In this document: positions 43,165 through 51,978 of the stretch, one piece after another | Layout: each line of letters starts with the position of its first letter | Position numbering within the stretch: position 1 is the stretch's first letter | Notes under the pieces: generated by a model | Told to the model about the DNA's origin: nothing | Databases searched by the model: none | What the model saw: the letters and a program-made list of their open reading frames with translations, nothing else | Source: Streptomyces flavotricini | GTDB lineage: Bacteria > Actinomycetota > Actinomycetes > Streptomycetales > Streptomycetaceae | Assembly (NCBI RefSeq): GCF_020639365.1 | Contig: NZ_JAINUL010000001.1 | Location: 4,119,309 to 4,183,308 of the forward strand | Length of the DNA stretch: 64,000 nt | Reading direction: 5' to 3' | Position numbers and translations under genes: made by a program

Positions 43165-43406
43165 GCACCCCACTGATGTGGTTCAAGTCCAGCTACAGCA
43201 GCGACGAGGGCGGCCAGTGCCTGGAAGTGGCCTACGCCTGGCGGAAGTCCTCCCACAGCGGCAGCGAAGGCGGCGCCTGCGTCGAAGTAGCCACCTGCGG
43301 CTGCGCCGACACGATCCACGTCCGTGACTCCAAGGTCGCCGACGGGCCGACGCTCAGCCTCACCCCCGCCGCCTGGGGCAGCCTCACCCGTTGGGTTCGT
43401 TCCTGA
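43161..43406 (+). CDS. DUF397 protein with duplicated motif
   Basis: 81 residues. The DUF397 core (W-x-KSSxS-x-GGxCxEVA) appears twice in tandem, once at about 7-24 (WFKSSYSSDEGGQCLEVA) and again at about 26-44 (WRKSSHSGSEGGACVEVA), followed by IHVRDSK. DUF397 proteins are small partners of WhiJ-like regulators. The start is coupled (ATGA) to the XRE gene. Its 3' end overlaps the convergent HEAT-repeat gene by 23 bp. Confidence 0.85.
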   Translation: MSTPLMWFKSSYSSDEGGQCLEVAYAWRKSSHSGSEGGACVEVATCGCADTIHVRDSKVADGPTLSLTPAAWGSLTRWVRS

Positions 43407-44616
43407 GGCGCCAGCGCCACAGCCCGTCGGGCCGCGTGTCGTGTTCGAACTCCGGGCCCAGTGGGCCCACCCGGGCGTAGGCCTCCGCCGTCCGGGGGTC
43501 GTCCCGTAGGGCCAGGCCGTAGGCGGCGCTGAGCCGAACGTCCTGCTCCTCGGCGTCGAGGAGCTCCGCCAGCGCCTCGGTGACCTCCGGCGAGCGGTCG
43601 GAGCCGCGGGCGGTGGCCCGCACGGCCCGGTGCCGGACCTGCTGGTCCGCGTCCCGGAGCAGGGCGAGCAGCACCGCCCTGTCCGGCTCCCCGAGCTCCT
43701 CCCCGCCCAGCACTCCGGCCGCCGCCGCCCGTACCCCCGCGTCGGGGTCCCGGCCGAGATCCCGCACCACCCGTGCCGTCTCCGGGTCCAGCGGCCGGTC
43801 GAACATCCACGGCACCCGGCTGCGCACCCGGGGGTCCGGATGCCCCGTGTACCGCAGCCCGAACTCCCGCGACTCCGGAAGGTCCTCCTCGGACACGAGC
43901 CGGAGCACCCTCGCCAGCACCCCGGCGTCCCGTTCCGTGGCGGCCCAGCCGGGGAGCAGCTCGGCGCGCCGCTTCTCGTACCAGCGGTGGTGCGGGGTCA
44001 CGCCGGACGCCAGCGCGTCCAAGGCGAGGAAATCGGCGACGAACGCCCGGTACGCGGGCGAGGGGTGTCGGTGGAAGGCCACCACCTCCCGCCACGTCTC
44101 CGCGCTCCGCCGCGACACCAGCACCCAGCGGGCCGCCGAACGGTCGACGTGCTCCTCGGCCCCCTCCCCGTCCCCGTACCGCACGGCCCGGGCCATCAGT
44201 TCGCCGACCGGGGCCAGGATCCGGTGCCGCCACTCCAGCTGGGTCAGAATGGCCCCGTGCCCGCCCCGTACGGTCCGCCCGCCGAGGGTCACCTCCTCGA
44301 CGCGGTCTTCCGTGCCGTCCCGCACCCACCGGGTGTCCGCCGGGCCCGCCATCCCCGTCAGCCGCCGCAGCTCCCCCTCCGCGCCCCGCTCGTACCACCA
44401 CCTGGCGGTGACGAGCAGCCGGTCGCGCTCCGCCTCCGGCAGTGGGGCGGGGTGCTCGTCCAGGAGCGCCGACACCACCGCCGGGGAGCCCCCTTCGACG
44501 GCCCGCAGCAGCACCCGGTCCGGGTCCGCCCCGGCCGAGACCAGCGCCTCGACGGTCTCCACCGCGTACGCCGCGACCGCCGCACACAGCGCCGACAGCC
44601 CGTCCCGCTCCTCCAT
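43384..44616 (-). CDS. HEAT/armadillo-repeat protein
   Basis: 410 residues. An ankyrin-like start (about 1-60, with VETVEALVSAGADPDRVLL) precedes several HEAT-like repeats, clearest at about 270-390 (RDLGRDPDAGVRAAAAGVLGGEE, ALLRDADQQVRHRAVRATARG). Alpha-solenoids of this kind act as protein scaffolds. No signal peptide or catalytic motif was seen. It converges with, and overlaps, the DUF397 gene. Function unknown. Confidence 0.72.
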   Translation of the reverse strand: MEERDGLSALCAAVAAYAVETVEALVSAGADPDRVLLRAVEGGSPAVVSALLDEHPAPLPEAERDRLLVTARWWYERGAEGELRRLTGMAGPADTRWVRDGTEDRVEEVTLGGRTVRGGHGAILTQLEWRHRILAPVGELMARAVRYGDGEGAEEHVDRSAARWVLVSRRSAETWREVVAFHRHPSPAYRAFVADFLALDALASGVTPHHRWYEKRRAELLPGWAATERDAGVLARVLRLVSEEDLPESREFGLRYTGHPDPRVRSRVPWMFDRPLDPETARVVRDLGRDPDAGVRAAAAGVLGGEELGEPDRAVLLALLRDADQQVRHRAVRATARGSDRSPEVTEALAELLDAEEQDVRLSAAYGLALRDDPRTAEAYARVGPLGPEFEHDTRPDGLWRWRLRNEPNG

Positions 44617-44705
44617 CCGTCCTCCCTCGTCCGGCGGCGATCCTCGCCCGACGGCGGCCGACGGACAACCGGATTACCCCCGGCCCGGGAAAGGGCACGG
44701 GAACA

Positions 44706-44744
44706 GGAAGGGGCCCGGGTGCGATGTGCACCCGGGCCCCTTCC
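44706..44744 (-). terminator. Terminator of the rex-hem operon
   Basis: A perfect 17-bp stem (44706-44722 with 44728-44744) with a 5-nt loop lies 36 bases after the hemD stop at 44780. There is no long T-tract on the minus strand, but the stem is the strongest in this part of the window. Confidence 0.8.
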
Positions 44745-44779
44745 CGTGGCCCGTAACGGGCGGACCCCGTCTAAGCCGC

Positions 44780-46447
44780 TCACGTCGTGCGACGGCGCCG
44801 CGCCCCCGGCCGGCGCTCGCTCGGCCGCGACACCGACTCGCCGGCCTCCTTGGCGGCCTCGCGGCGGGCCTCGCCGTACTCGGCCAGGGCCTCCGCCAGC
44901 TTGCTCACGCTCGGCTCCGGCGACAGGACGTCGACCCGCAGGCCGTGCTCCTCGGCCGTCTTGGCCGTGGCCGGCCCGATGCAGGCGATGACGGTGACGT
45001 TGTGCGGCTTCCCGGCGATGCCCACCAGATTGCGCACCGTGCTCGACGACGTGAAGAGAACGGCGTCGAAGCCGCCGCCCTTGATCGCCTCGCGGGTGTC
45101 CGCCGGCGGCGGCGACGCGCGCACGGTCCGGTAGGCGGTGACGTCGTCGACCTCCCACCCGAGCTCTATCAGGCCCGCGACCAGCGTCTCGGTCGCGATG
45201 TCGGCGCGCGGCAGGAAGACGCGGTCTATCGGGTCGAAGACCGGGTCGTACGGGGGCCAGTCCTCCAGCAGCCCGGCCGCGGACTGCTCGCCGCTCGGCA
45301 CCAGGTCCGGCTTGACGCCGAACTCGACCAGCGCGGCGGCGGTCTGCTCGCCCACGGCGGCGACCTTGATGCCCGCGAAGGCCCGGGCGTCGAGCCCGTA
45401 CTCCTCGAACTTCTCCCGTACGGCCTTCACCGCGTTCACGCTGGTGAAGGCGATCCACTCGTAGCGTCCGGTGACCAGCCCCTTCACGGCCCGCTCCATC
45501 TGCTGCGGGGTGCGCGGCGGCTCGACGGCGATGGTCGGCACCTCGTGCGGCACCGCACCGTAGGAACGCAGCTGGTCGGAGAGCGAAGCGGCCTGCTCCT
45601 TCGTGCGCGGCACGAGGACCCGCCAGCCGAACAGCGGCTTCGACTCGAACCAGGCCAGCTCCTCGCGGCGCGCGGCGGCGCCGTGCTCACCGACCACGGC
45701 TATGACCGGCCGGGCGCCCTCGGGCGACGGGAGCACCTTGCCCTGCTTGAACACCTGGGCGATGGTCCCGAGGGTGGCGTTCCAGGTCCGCTGGCGCGTC
45801 GTCGTACCGGCGACGGTCACCGTGAGCGGGGTGTCGGGCCCCCGCCCCGCGGACACCAGCTCGGCGGCCGCGCTCGAGACGGTCTCCAGCGTCGCCGAGA
45901 CGACGAGGACGCCGTCACTGGCACCCACCTCGCTCCAGCAGCGCGCGGAGGCGCTGCGCGCGTCCACGAACCGCACGTCGGCACCCTGGCCGCCGCGCAG
46001 CGGCACCCCCGCGTACGCGGGCACACCGACCGCGGTCGCGACACCGGGCACCACCTCGAAGGGGATGCCGTCGGTCGCGCAGGCGAGCATCTCCTCGGCC
46101 GCGTTGCCGTCGAGCCCGGGGTCGCCGGTGACGGCACGGACGACCCGCCTGCCGGAGCGCGCGGCCTCCATGACAAGATTGGCGGCATCTCGGATCACCG
46201 GGACACCGGCGGCTGCTGACACTTCGTCAGCAATCGTCAGCTGTGGCGTGTCCACTCCCGCGCGCGCATGCGTGCGTACGACCTCGAGCACCTCGGGCTC
46301 CGCGATCAGTACATCCGCGGCCGCGAGCGCCTCGACGGCGCGGAGCGTCAGCAGACCCGGGTCACCGGGGCCGGCACCGAGGAAGGTGACGTGCCCGTGC
46401 GCGGCGGCGACCGGAAAAGCGGAGGTGGTCGGACGTGAGGGGTTCAA
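44780..46447 (-). CDS. hemD: Bifunctional uroporphyrinogen-III C-methyltransferase/uroporphyrinogen-III synthase
   Basis: 555 residues. Residues about 15-250 form a SAM-dependent uroporphyrinogen methyltransferase (VTFLGAGPGDPGLLTLRAVEAL, then the GVPLRG-type region), and about 265-530 are uroporphyrinogen-III synthase (WRVLVPRTKEQAASLSDQL start). One polypeptide can therefore close hydroxymethylbilane to uroporphyrinogen III and methylate it toward sirohaem and cobalamin. Sirohaem would serve nitrite reductase. A TTG start at 46447 overlaps the hemC stop (TTGA), with GGGGGAG upstream. The C-terminal 25 residues are basic and low in complexity. Confidence 0.88.
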   Translation of the reverse strand: MNPSRPTTSAFPVAAAHGHVTFLGAGPGDPGLLTLRAVEALAAADVLIAEPEVLEVVRTHARAGVDTPQLTIADEVSAAAGVPVIRDAANLVMEAARSGRRVVRAVTGDPGLDGNAAEEMLACATDGIPFEVVPGVATAVGVPAYAGVPLRGGQGADVRFVDARSASARCWSEVGASDGVLVVSATLETVSSAAAELVSAGRGPDTPLTVTVAGTTTRQRTWNATLGTIAQVFKQGKVLPSPEGARPVIAVVGEHGAAARREELAWFESKPLFGWRVLVPRTKEQAASLSDQLRSYGAVPHEVPTIAVEPPRTPQQMERAVKGLVTGRYEWIAFTSVNAVKAVREKFEEYGLDARAFAGIKVAAVGEQTAAALVEFGVKPDLVPSGEQSAAGLLEDWPPYDPVFDPIDRVFLPRADIATETLVAGLIELGWEVDDVTAYRTVRASPPPADTREAIKGGGFDAVLFTSSSTVRNLVGIAGKPHNVTVIACIGPATAKTAEEHGLRVDVLSPEPSVSKLAEALAEYGEARREAAKEAGESVSRPSERRPGARRRRTT

Positions 46448-47412
46448 AGCGATCGCTCCCCCATCAGACCGGCCGCGCCCTTGGCCAGCATCTCGTCCGC
46501 GAGTTCGCGGCCGAGCGCCATGGCCTCGTCGTACGACTGGGGCACGGGACCGGTGGTGGACAGCTGCACGAGCGTCGAGCCGTCGAGGGTTCCGACGACG
46601 CCGCGCAGGCGCATTTCATTGACAACCTGGCCGTCGGCCAGAAGATCGGCGAGCGCGCCCACGGGCGCGCTGCAGCCGGCCTCCAGGGCGGCGAGCAGGG
46701 AACGCTCGGCGGTCACGGCGGCCCGGGTGTTCAGGTCGTCGAGCTCGGCGAGCGAAGCGATGAGCTCCGCGTCGGACGCGAGGCACTCCACGGCCAGGGC
46801 GCCCTGGCCCGGAGCCGGCAGCACGCTGTCCACGGACAGCAGGTCGGTCGCCTCGTCACCGCGGCCGATCCGGTTCAGCCCGGCGGCGGCGAGGACGACG
46901 GCATCCAGCTCGCCGTCGCGCACGAACCCGATCCGGGTGTCCACGTTCCCGCGGATGGCCACCGTCTCGATGCGCTTGCCGAGGGCGCGCGCGTAGTGGT
47001 TCAGCTGCGCCGTGCGGCGCGGCGAACCGGTACCGATGCGGGCACCGTCGGGCAGCTGCTCGAAGGTCAGCCCGTCACGGGCGACGAGCGCGTCGCGCGG
47101 GTCCTCCCGCAGCGGCATCGCCGCGATCACGAGTTCCTCGGGCTGCGCGGTCGGCAGGTCCTTCAGCGAGTGGACGGCGAAGTCGACCTCACCGCGCAGC
47201 AGCGCGTCGCGCAGCGCCGTGACGAACACGCCGGTGCCGCCGATCTGCGCGAGGTGCTCACGGGACACGTCACCGTACGTCGTGATCTCCACGAGCTCGA
47301 CGGGCCGGCCGGTGATCGCCCGCACCGCGTCGGCGACATGGCCGGACTGGGACATGGCCAGCTTGCTGCGCCGCGTGCCCAGCCGCAGGGGCTGGTCGAG
47401 ACGTGGATTCAT
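46444..47412 (-). CDS. hemC: Hydroxymethylbilane synthase (porphobilinogen deaminase)
   Basis: 322 residues. LRLGTRRSKLAMSQS at the N-terminus and the dipyrromethane-cofactor cysteine in LEAGCSAPVGA near 245 identify the enzyme, which polymerises four porphobilinogen units. It overlaps hemA by 4 bp upstream and hemD by 4 bp downstream, so rex, hemA, hemC and hemD form one coupled operon. Confidence 0.93.
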   Translation of the reverse strand: MNPRLDQPLRLGTRRSKLAMSQSGHVADAVRAITGRPVELVEITTYGDVSREHLAQIGGTGVFVTALRDALLRGEVDFAVHSLKDLPTAQPEELVIAAMPLREDPRDALVARDGLTFEQLPDGARIGTGSPRRTAQLNHYARALGKRIETVAIRGNVDTRIGFVRDGELDAVVLAAAGLNRIGRGDEATDLLSVDSVLPAPGQGALAVECLASDAELIASLAELDDLNTRAAVTAERSLLAALEAGCSAPVGALADLLADGQVVNEMRLRGVVGTLDGSTLVQLSTTGPVPQSYDEAMALGRELADEMLAKGAAGLMGERSL

Positions 47413-49106
47413 GATGCCCGTCCTGAGTCGTCGTTCTTGTCTGCCGCATCCGCCCGGCTGACGGAGGCCACCGTCTGCGGGTCGAGATCGAAGAGTTCGC
47501 GCAGCGCTTCCGCGTACCCGGCGCCGCCGGGCTCGCTGGCGAGCTGCTTGACGCGCACCGTCGGCGCGTGGAGGAGCTTGTCGACGACGCGGCGCACGGT
47601 CTGGGTGACCTCGGCCCGCTGCCGTTCGTCCAAGTCCGGGAGCCGTCCGTCGAGCCGCGCCACTTCCATGGCCACGACCTCGGCGGCCATCGCCCGCAGG
47701 GCGACGACGGTCGGCGTGATGTGCGCGGCCCGCTGCGCGGCGCCGAAGGCGGCCACCTCTTCGGCGACTATGCCGCGTACGGCGTCCACGTCGGCCGCCA
47801 TCGGCGCGTCGGCCGAGGCCTCGGCGAGCGACTCGATGTCGACGAGCCGCACGCCCGGGATCCGGTGCACGGCGGCGTCGATGTCGCGCGGCATGGCCAG
47901 GTCCAGCAGGGCCAGCCGTACGGGCGCCACGTCGACCTGGCTGCGGGCGCCCCTGCGGGGCTGCCGCTGCGCGGCGGCCTCGCCCTGGTCGGCCCATGTG
48001 CCGTGCAGTTCGAGTGAGTTGGCGTCGACCCCGGTGAGCGCGGCCCGGCCGTCCCCGGCGAGCACCTCGACGGGACACCCGTCCCGCTCGCCGGCCCCGG
48101 GCACGATGGTCCGGGCGACCCCGCCGTCGGTGAGCCGCACCCCGGCCGCCGCGGCGGCGGCGAGCCGCGCCACGACGTCCGCGTCCAGCCCCGCCGGCGT
48201 GTGAGGCGCGGAGTCCGCGGCGGAGCCCCGGGAACCGGGAAGGGCCGGGGAGGGGAGGAGCCCCGCGGGGCCCACCGCCACGGCCGCGGCCACGTCCTCG
48301 CCGGTCAGCACCAGACCGGTGGCACCGGTACACGACACGACCACGTCAACACGTGTCAGCTCGTCGACCACCGAGGCCATCGGAACGGCCCTGGCCACCA
48401 CCCCAGTGCCTGAGGCAACCAGAATCTCGACCAACCGCTCCGCCCGCTCGGCGGTCCGGTTCGCCACTACGACCTCGGCGACGCCCACCCGCGCCAGCGT
48501 CGCCGCCGCCAGCGAGGACATCGACCCGGCGCCGATCACCAGCGCCCGCTTGCCCTTGGCCCACACGTCCACCGACAGGTGTACGGCCAGCTGCTCCAGC
48601 CCGAACGTCACCAGCGACTGCCCGGCCCGGTCGATCCCCGTCTCGGAGTGCGCCCGCTTGCCGACGCGCAGCGCCTGCTGGAAGAGGTCGTTGATCAGGC
48701 GCCCGGCGGTGTGCAGCTCCTGCCCCAGCGCCAGCGCGTCCTTGATCTGTCCGAGGATCTGGCCCTCGCCGACCACCATCGAGTCCAGCCCGCACGCCAC
48801 CGAGAACAGGTGGTGCACCGCCCGGTCCTCGTAGTGCACGTAGAGGTACGGAGTGAGCTCCTCGAGCGCCACCCCGCTGTGCTGCGCGAGCAGCGTCGAC
48901 AGCTCGGCGACACCGGCGTGGAACTTGTCGACGTCCGCGTACAGCTCGATCCGGTTGCACGTGGCGAGCACCGCCGCCTCCGTCGCCGGCTCCGCGGCGA
49001 GCGTGTCGTGCAGCAGCTTGACCTTGGCATCGGCGGACAGCGAGGCACGCTCCAGCACGCTCACCGGCGCGCTGCGGTGGCTCAGCCCTACGACGAGCAG
49101 ACTCAT
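47409..49106 (-). CDS. hemA: Glutamyl-tRNA reductase
   Basis: 565 residues. The catalytic cysteine is in LATCNRIELYA near 50, and VVGEGQILGQIKDAL near 110 is a family signature; GAGSMSSLAAATLAR near 190 binds NADPH. It reduces glutamyl-tRNA to glutamate-1-semialdehyde, the entry to tetrapyrroles. The protein is about 125 residues longer than typical HemA because of an Ala/Gly/Pro-rich insert between about 275 and 400, just before LALLDLAMPRDID. Coupled to rex (4-bp overlap). Confidence 0.92.
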   Translation of the reverse strand: MSLLVVGLSHRSAPVSVLERASLSADAKVKLLHDTLAAEPATEAAVLATCNRIELYADVDKFHAGVAELSTLLAQHSGVALEELTPYLYVHYEDRAVHHLFSVACGLDSMVVGEGQILGQIKDALALGQELHTAGRLINDLFQQALRVGKRAHSETGIDRAGQSLVTFGLEQLAVHLSVDVWAKGKRALVIGAGSMSSLAAATLARVGVAEVVVANRTAERAERLVEILVASGTGVVARAVPMASVVDELTRVDVVVSCTGATGLVLTGEDVAAAVAVGPAGLLPSPALPGSRGSAADSAPHTPAGLDADVVARLAAAAAAGVRLTDGGVARTIVPGAGERDGCPVEVLAGDGRAALTGVDANSLELHGTWADQGEAAAQRQPRRGARSQVDVAPVRLALLDLAMPRDIDAAVHRIPGVRLVDIESLAEASADAPMAADVDAVRGIVAEEVAAFGAAQRAAHITPTVVALRAMAAEVVAMEVARLDGRLPDLDERQRAEVTQTVRRVVDKLLHAPTVRVKQLASEPGGAGYAEALRELFDLDPQTVASVSRADAADKNDDSGRAS

Positions 49107-49936
49107 GCCGGCATCACCGCCGGAACGTCGCCCTCGGGGCCGTTCTTGCGTGCGACGGCGGCGGCCCGCCCGGCCGGCGGCTCGACGGCCGCGGCGGGGG
49201 CCGCACCGGAACCGGCGCCCGGGACCTCGGCGACGCCCTCGCCGCCGGGCACGGAGGCACCGGCCGCCGCCTCCTCACCCGCCTTGCGCTGCTCGTGGAA
49301 GGCCAGGATCTGCAGCTCGATCGACAGGTCGACCTTGCGCACGTCCACGCCGTCCGGCACCGACAGCACGGTCGGCGCGAAGTTCAGGATGGAGGTGACA
49401 CCGGCGGCGATCAGCCGCTCGCTCACCTGCTGGGCCGCGCCCGCCGGGGTCGCGATGACGCCGATGGAGACGCCGTTCTCCTCGATGATCTTCTCGAGGT
49501 CGTCGGTGTGCTGCACCGGCATGCCCGCGACCGGCTTGCCGGCCATGGCGGGGTCGGCGTCGATCAGCGCCGCGACGCGGAAGCCGCGCGCGGAGAAGCC
49601 GCCGTAGTTGGCCAGGGCGGCGCCGAGGTTGCCGATGCCGACGATGACGACCGGCCAGTCCTGGGTCAGGCCCAGTTCGCGGGAGATCTGGTAGACGAGG
49701 TATTCGACGTCGTAGCCGACGCCGCGCGTCCCGTACGAGCCCAGATAGGAGAAGTCCTTGCGGAGCTTGGCGGAGTTGACTCCGGCCGCCGCCGCGAGCT
49801 CCTCGGAGGACACCGTGGGCACCGATCGCTCGGAGAGCGCGGTGAGGGCGCGCAAGTACAGCGGAAGCCGGGCGACAGTGGCCTCGGGAATACCTCGGCT
49901 GCGGGTCGCCGGTCGGTGAGTTCGGCCAGTTGCCAC
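49103..49936 (-). CDS. rex: Redox-sensing transcriptional repressor Rex
   Basis: 277 residues. An N-terminal winged helix (about 10-85, with LPLYLRALTAL and SYGTRGVGYDV) is followed by a Rossmann domain with GIGNLGAALANYGGF near 100-114 that binds NADH/NAD+. Rex represses respiratory genes at low NADH/NAD+ ratio. The C-terminal 50 residues are a Pro/Ala-rich tail. A GTG start at 49936 has GCAGGAGC upstream. A near-perfect Rex operator sits 77-94 bp before the start, consistent with autoregulation of the rex-hem operon. Confidence 0.93.
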   Translation of the reverse strand: MATGRTHRPATRSRGIPEATVARLPLYLRALTALSERSVPTVSSEELAAAAGVNSAKLRKDFSYLGSYGTRGVGYDVEYLVYQISRELGLTQDWPVVIVGIGNLGAALANYGGFSARGFRVAALIDADPAMAGKPVAGMPVQHTDDLEKIIEENGVSIGVIATPAGAAQQVSERLIAAGVTSILNFAPTVLSVPDGVDVRKVDLSIELQILAFHEQRKAGEEAAAGASVPGGEGVAEVPGAGSGAAPAAAVEPPAGRAAAVARKNGPEGDVPAVMPA

Positions 49937-50012
49937 GATGCTCCTGCGGGATGAGCGGGGCTGCAGGCGGTCACTTGTCCCAAGACCGCCCCGTCGAATG
50001 CAGGCTATGTCT

Positions 50013-50030
50013 TTGTGAACGCGTGCACAA
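50013..50030. promoter_or_regulatory. Rex operator (ROP site)
   Basis: TTGTGAACGCGTGCACAA matches the Rex consensus TTGTGAANNNNTTCACAA with one difference, in the right half-site. It lies upstream of rex, where Rex is known to autoregulate in Streptomyces coelicolor. It links haem synthesis to the NADH/NAD+ state. Confidence 0.9.
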
Positions 50031-50209
50031 AGATTGTGTCCGCTTTGTCCGAGCAAAGTGACCGGGGTCACGCGGCTCGGGTGTGCAGGACGGGAACCCA
50101 CAACACGCCGAACCCGTTCAAATCCCGAGGGGGGCAAAACGGTACACACTCCTCATCGATACGCCCCCGAGACCCCACAAATCGCCCATGATGGTAACCG
50201 GCCGGAGGC

Positions 50210-50488
50210 TCAGCCCTCCAATGCGCGGCGCAGCCGGTCCGGGTTCACCCTCCAGAAGGTGTGCTGTTCGCCGTCGACCAGCACCACCGGGATCTGCTCC
50301 CAGTAGAGCCGATGGAGCTCCTCGTCCTGCGAGATGTCCTTCTTCTCCCACTGTGCTCCGACTTCCGCGCAGACCTTCTCGATCACCTCCTGGGCGTCGT
50401 CGCACAGATGGCACCCCGGCTTCCCGACCAGCGTGACCAACCGCTCGCCGGGACGCTTCTTTTCCTTACGGCGCAGCAAAGGGCTCAT
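50210..50488 (-). CDS. Glutaredoxin-like thioredoxin-fold protein
   Basis: 92 residues. The redox motif GKPGCHLCDDA (near 27-37) has a CxxC, and IPVVLVDGEQH near 67 contains the cis-proline of the thioredoxin fold. This small family (glutaredoxin/DUF836 type) is conserved next to rex and bldN in Streptomyces. ATG 50488 was used because the in-frame extension upstream lacks a ribosome site. Likely a thiol-disulphide exchange protein; partner unknown. Confidence 0.82.
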   Translation of the reverse strand: MSPLLRRKEKKRPGERLVTLVGKPGCHLCDDAQEVIEKVCAEVGAQWEKKDISQDEELHRLYWEQIPVVLVDGEQHTFWRVNPDRLRRALEG

Positions 50489-50595
50489 GCCCCCATTCTC
50501 CCGCGCCGCCGCGTAACACCGCGGCACCGAAGAGTTCACGCCCCCGGCATCCCGCGGGTTCGGGAACTCCCGAACACAATGGCTATGCTCGCGTC

Positions 50596-51567
50596 ATGGC
50601 CGCTCTGGGATGGCTCACCCCCCGTAGGCGCTCCGCGACCGCGCGGAGCGTGCTGGCAGGCGAGGCCTCGGCCGAGGCCGCCCGCAAGACCGCGCAGACC
50701 CTTGACGGCGCCGACAGCGCGGACGGCACCGCCTCCGCCGACGGCGTCGACGCGGACGCCGGACCACCGGCCGAGCCCGAGTTCCCCGTCGCCGGTGATG
50801 ACCTCGCCGCCGCCTTCTTCGACCTCGACAACACCGTCATGCAGGGCGCCGCGATCTTCCACTTCGGACGCGGCCTCTACAAGCGCGAGTTCTTCCACCG
50901 CCGCGAACTCGCCCGCTTCGCCTGGCAGCAGGCCTGGTTCCGGCTCGCCGGGGTCGAGGACCCCGAACACATGCAGGACGCCCGCGACAGCGCCCTCTCC
51001 ATCGTCAAGGGCCACAAGGTCTCCGAACTCATGTCGATCGGCGAGGAGATCTACGACGAGTACATGGCGGAGCGGATCTGGCCGGGCACCCGCGCCCTGG
51101 CCCAGGCCCACCTCGACGCCGGCCAGAAGGTCTGGCTCGTCACGGCCGCGCCCGTGGAGACCGCCACGATCATCGCCCGCCGCCTCGGCCTGACCGGGGC
51201 CCTCGGCACGGTCGCGGAGTCCGTCGACGGCATCTACACCGGCAGGCTCGTCGGCGAGCCGCTGCACGGGCCCGCGAAGGCGGAGGCGGTCCGCGCGCTG
51301 GCCGCCGCCGAGGGACTCGACCTCGAACGCTGCGCCGCGTACTCCGATTCGCACAACGACATTCCGATGCTGTCGCTGGTCGGACATCCGTACGCGATCA
51401 ATCCCGACACAAAACTGCGCAAGCATGCCCGGGCACACGACTGGCGGCTGCGCGACTATCGGACCGGCCGCAAGGCCGTGAAGGTCGGCGTCCCGGCGGC
51501 CGCCGGGGTCGGCGCGATCGCGGGCGGCGCGGCCGCCGCGATCGCCCTGCACCGCCGCCGCAAGTAG
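50596..51567 (+). CDS. HAD-family hydrolase, IB subfamily (SerB/PAP2-like phosphatase)
   Basis: 323 residues. Motif I is FFDLDNTVMQGAAIF near 72-86, motif II WLVTAAPVET near 183-190, and motif III/IV YSDSHNDIPML near 255-265. It is a phosphomonoesterase of the HAD-IB type, close to phosphoserine phosphatases and CicA-like proteins. The last 25 residues are a hydrophobic Ala/Gly helix followed by HRRRK, suggesting a C-terminal membrane anchor. It is divergent from the glutaredoxin gene. Confidence 0.85.
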   Translation: MAALGWLTPRRRSATARSVLAGEASAEAARKTAQTLDGADSADGTASADGVDADAGPPAEPEFPVAGDDLAAAFFDLDNTVMQGAAIFHFGRGLYKREFFHRRELARFAWQQAWFRLAGVEDPEHMQDARDSALSIVKGHKVSELMSIGEEIYDEYMAERIWPGTRALAQAHLDAGQKVWLVTAAPVETATIIARRLGLTGALGTVAESVDGIYTGRLVGEPLHGPAKAEAVRALAAAEGLDLERCAAYSDSHNDIPMLSLVGHPYAINPDTKLRKHARAHDWRLRDYRTGRKAVKVGVPAAAGVGAIAGGAAAAIALHRRRK

Positions 51568-51978
51568 CCCGCGGCACCCCATCGCGGGCCCGCCACCCGG
51601 GGCCGCCGCCTGCACCGAAGCCGTCCGGCCGTCCGCCGGGCGGCCTTTCGCGTCCCTCGCGACCGGCTGCGCGGCAGGCATTCCCCCACCTCTACCCCCG
51701 CGCCCGGCGCGGCACTCCCGCATGCCCGACTCGGTCGCGAGCCAGCGTGGAAGCGTCCATTCCGCGCGCCCAACCGATCAAGAAGCGATCACCAATAGCG
51801 ACCGAATGTGCCTTCGACACGGAACAGAAGTGTCGGAATCGGTGATTTGAGCAACTGGGTGTAGCGCTGCCTGTACGAAGCGTTATTCTCCTCAAACGCA
51901 TGCCACCGGCCATCTGTCGCCACGACGGGTGAACGGTCCCGCACTGCACGTGATGGAAGCTCTGCCTCTGGGAGTCCC
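51568..51978. promoter_or_regulatory. bldN upstream region
   Basis: 411 bp without a gene. A short hairpin with a TTT tail (51627-51648) probably terminates the HAD gene. Further on, nested inverted repeats occur: ATCACC (51789) with GGTGAT (51842), and inside it CGACAC (51816) with GTGTCG (51831). The bldN promoter should lie here. I do not see a convincing match to a BldD box. Confidence 0.5.
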
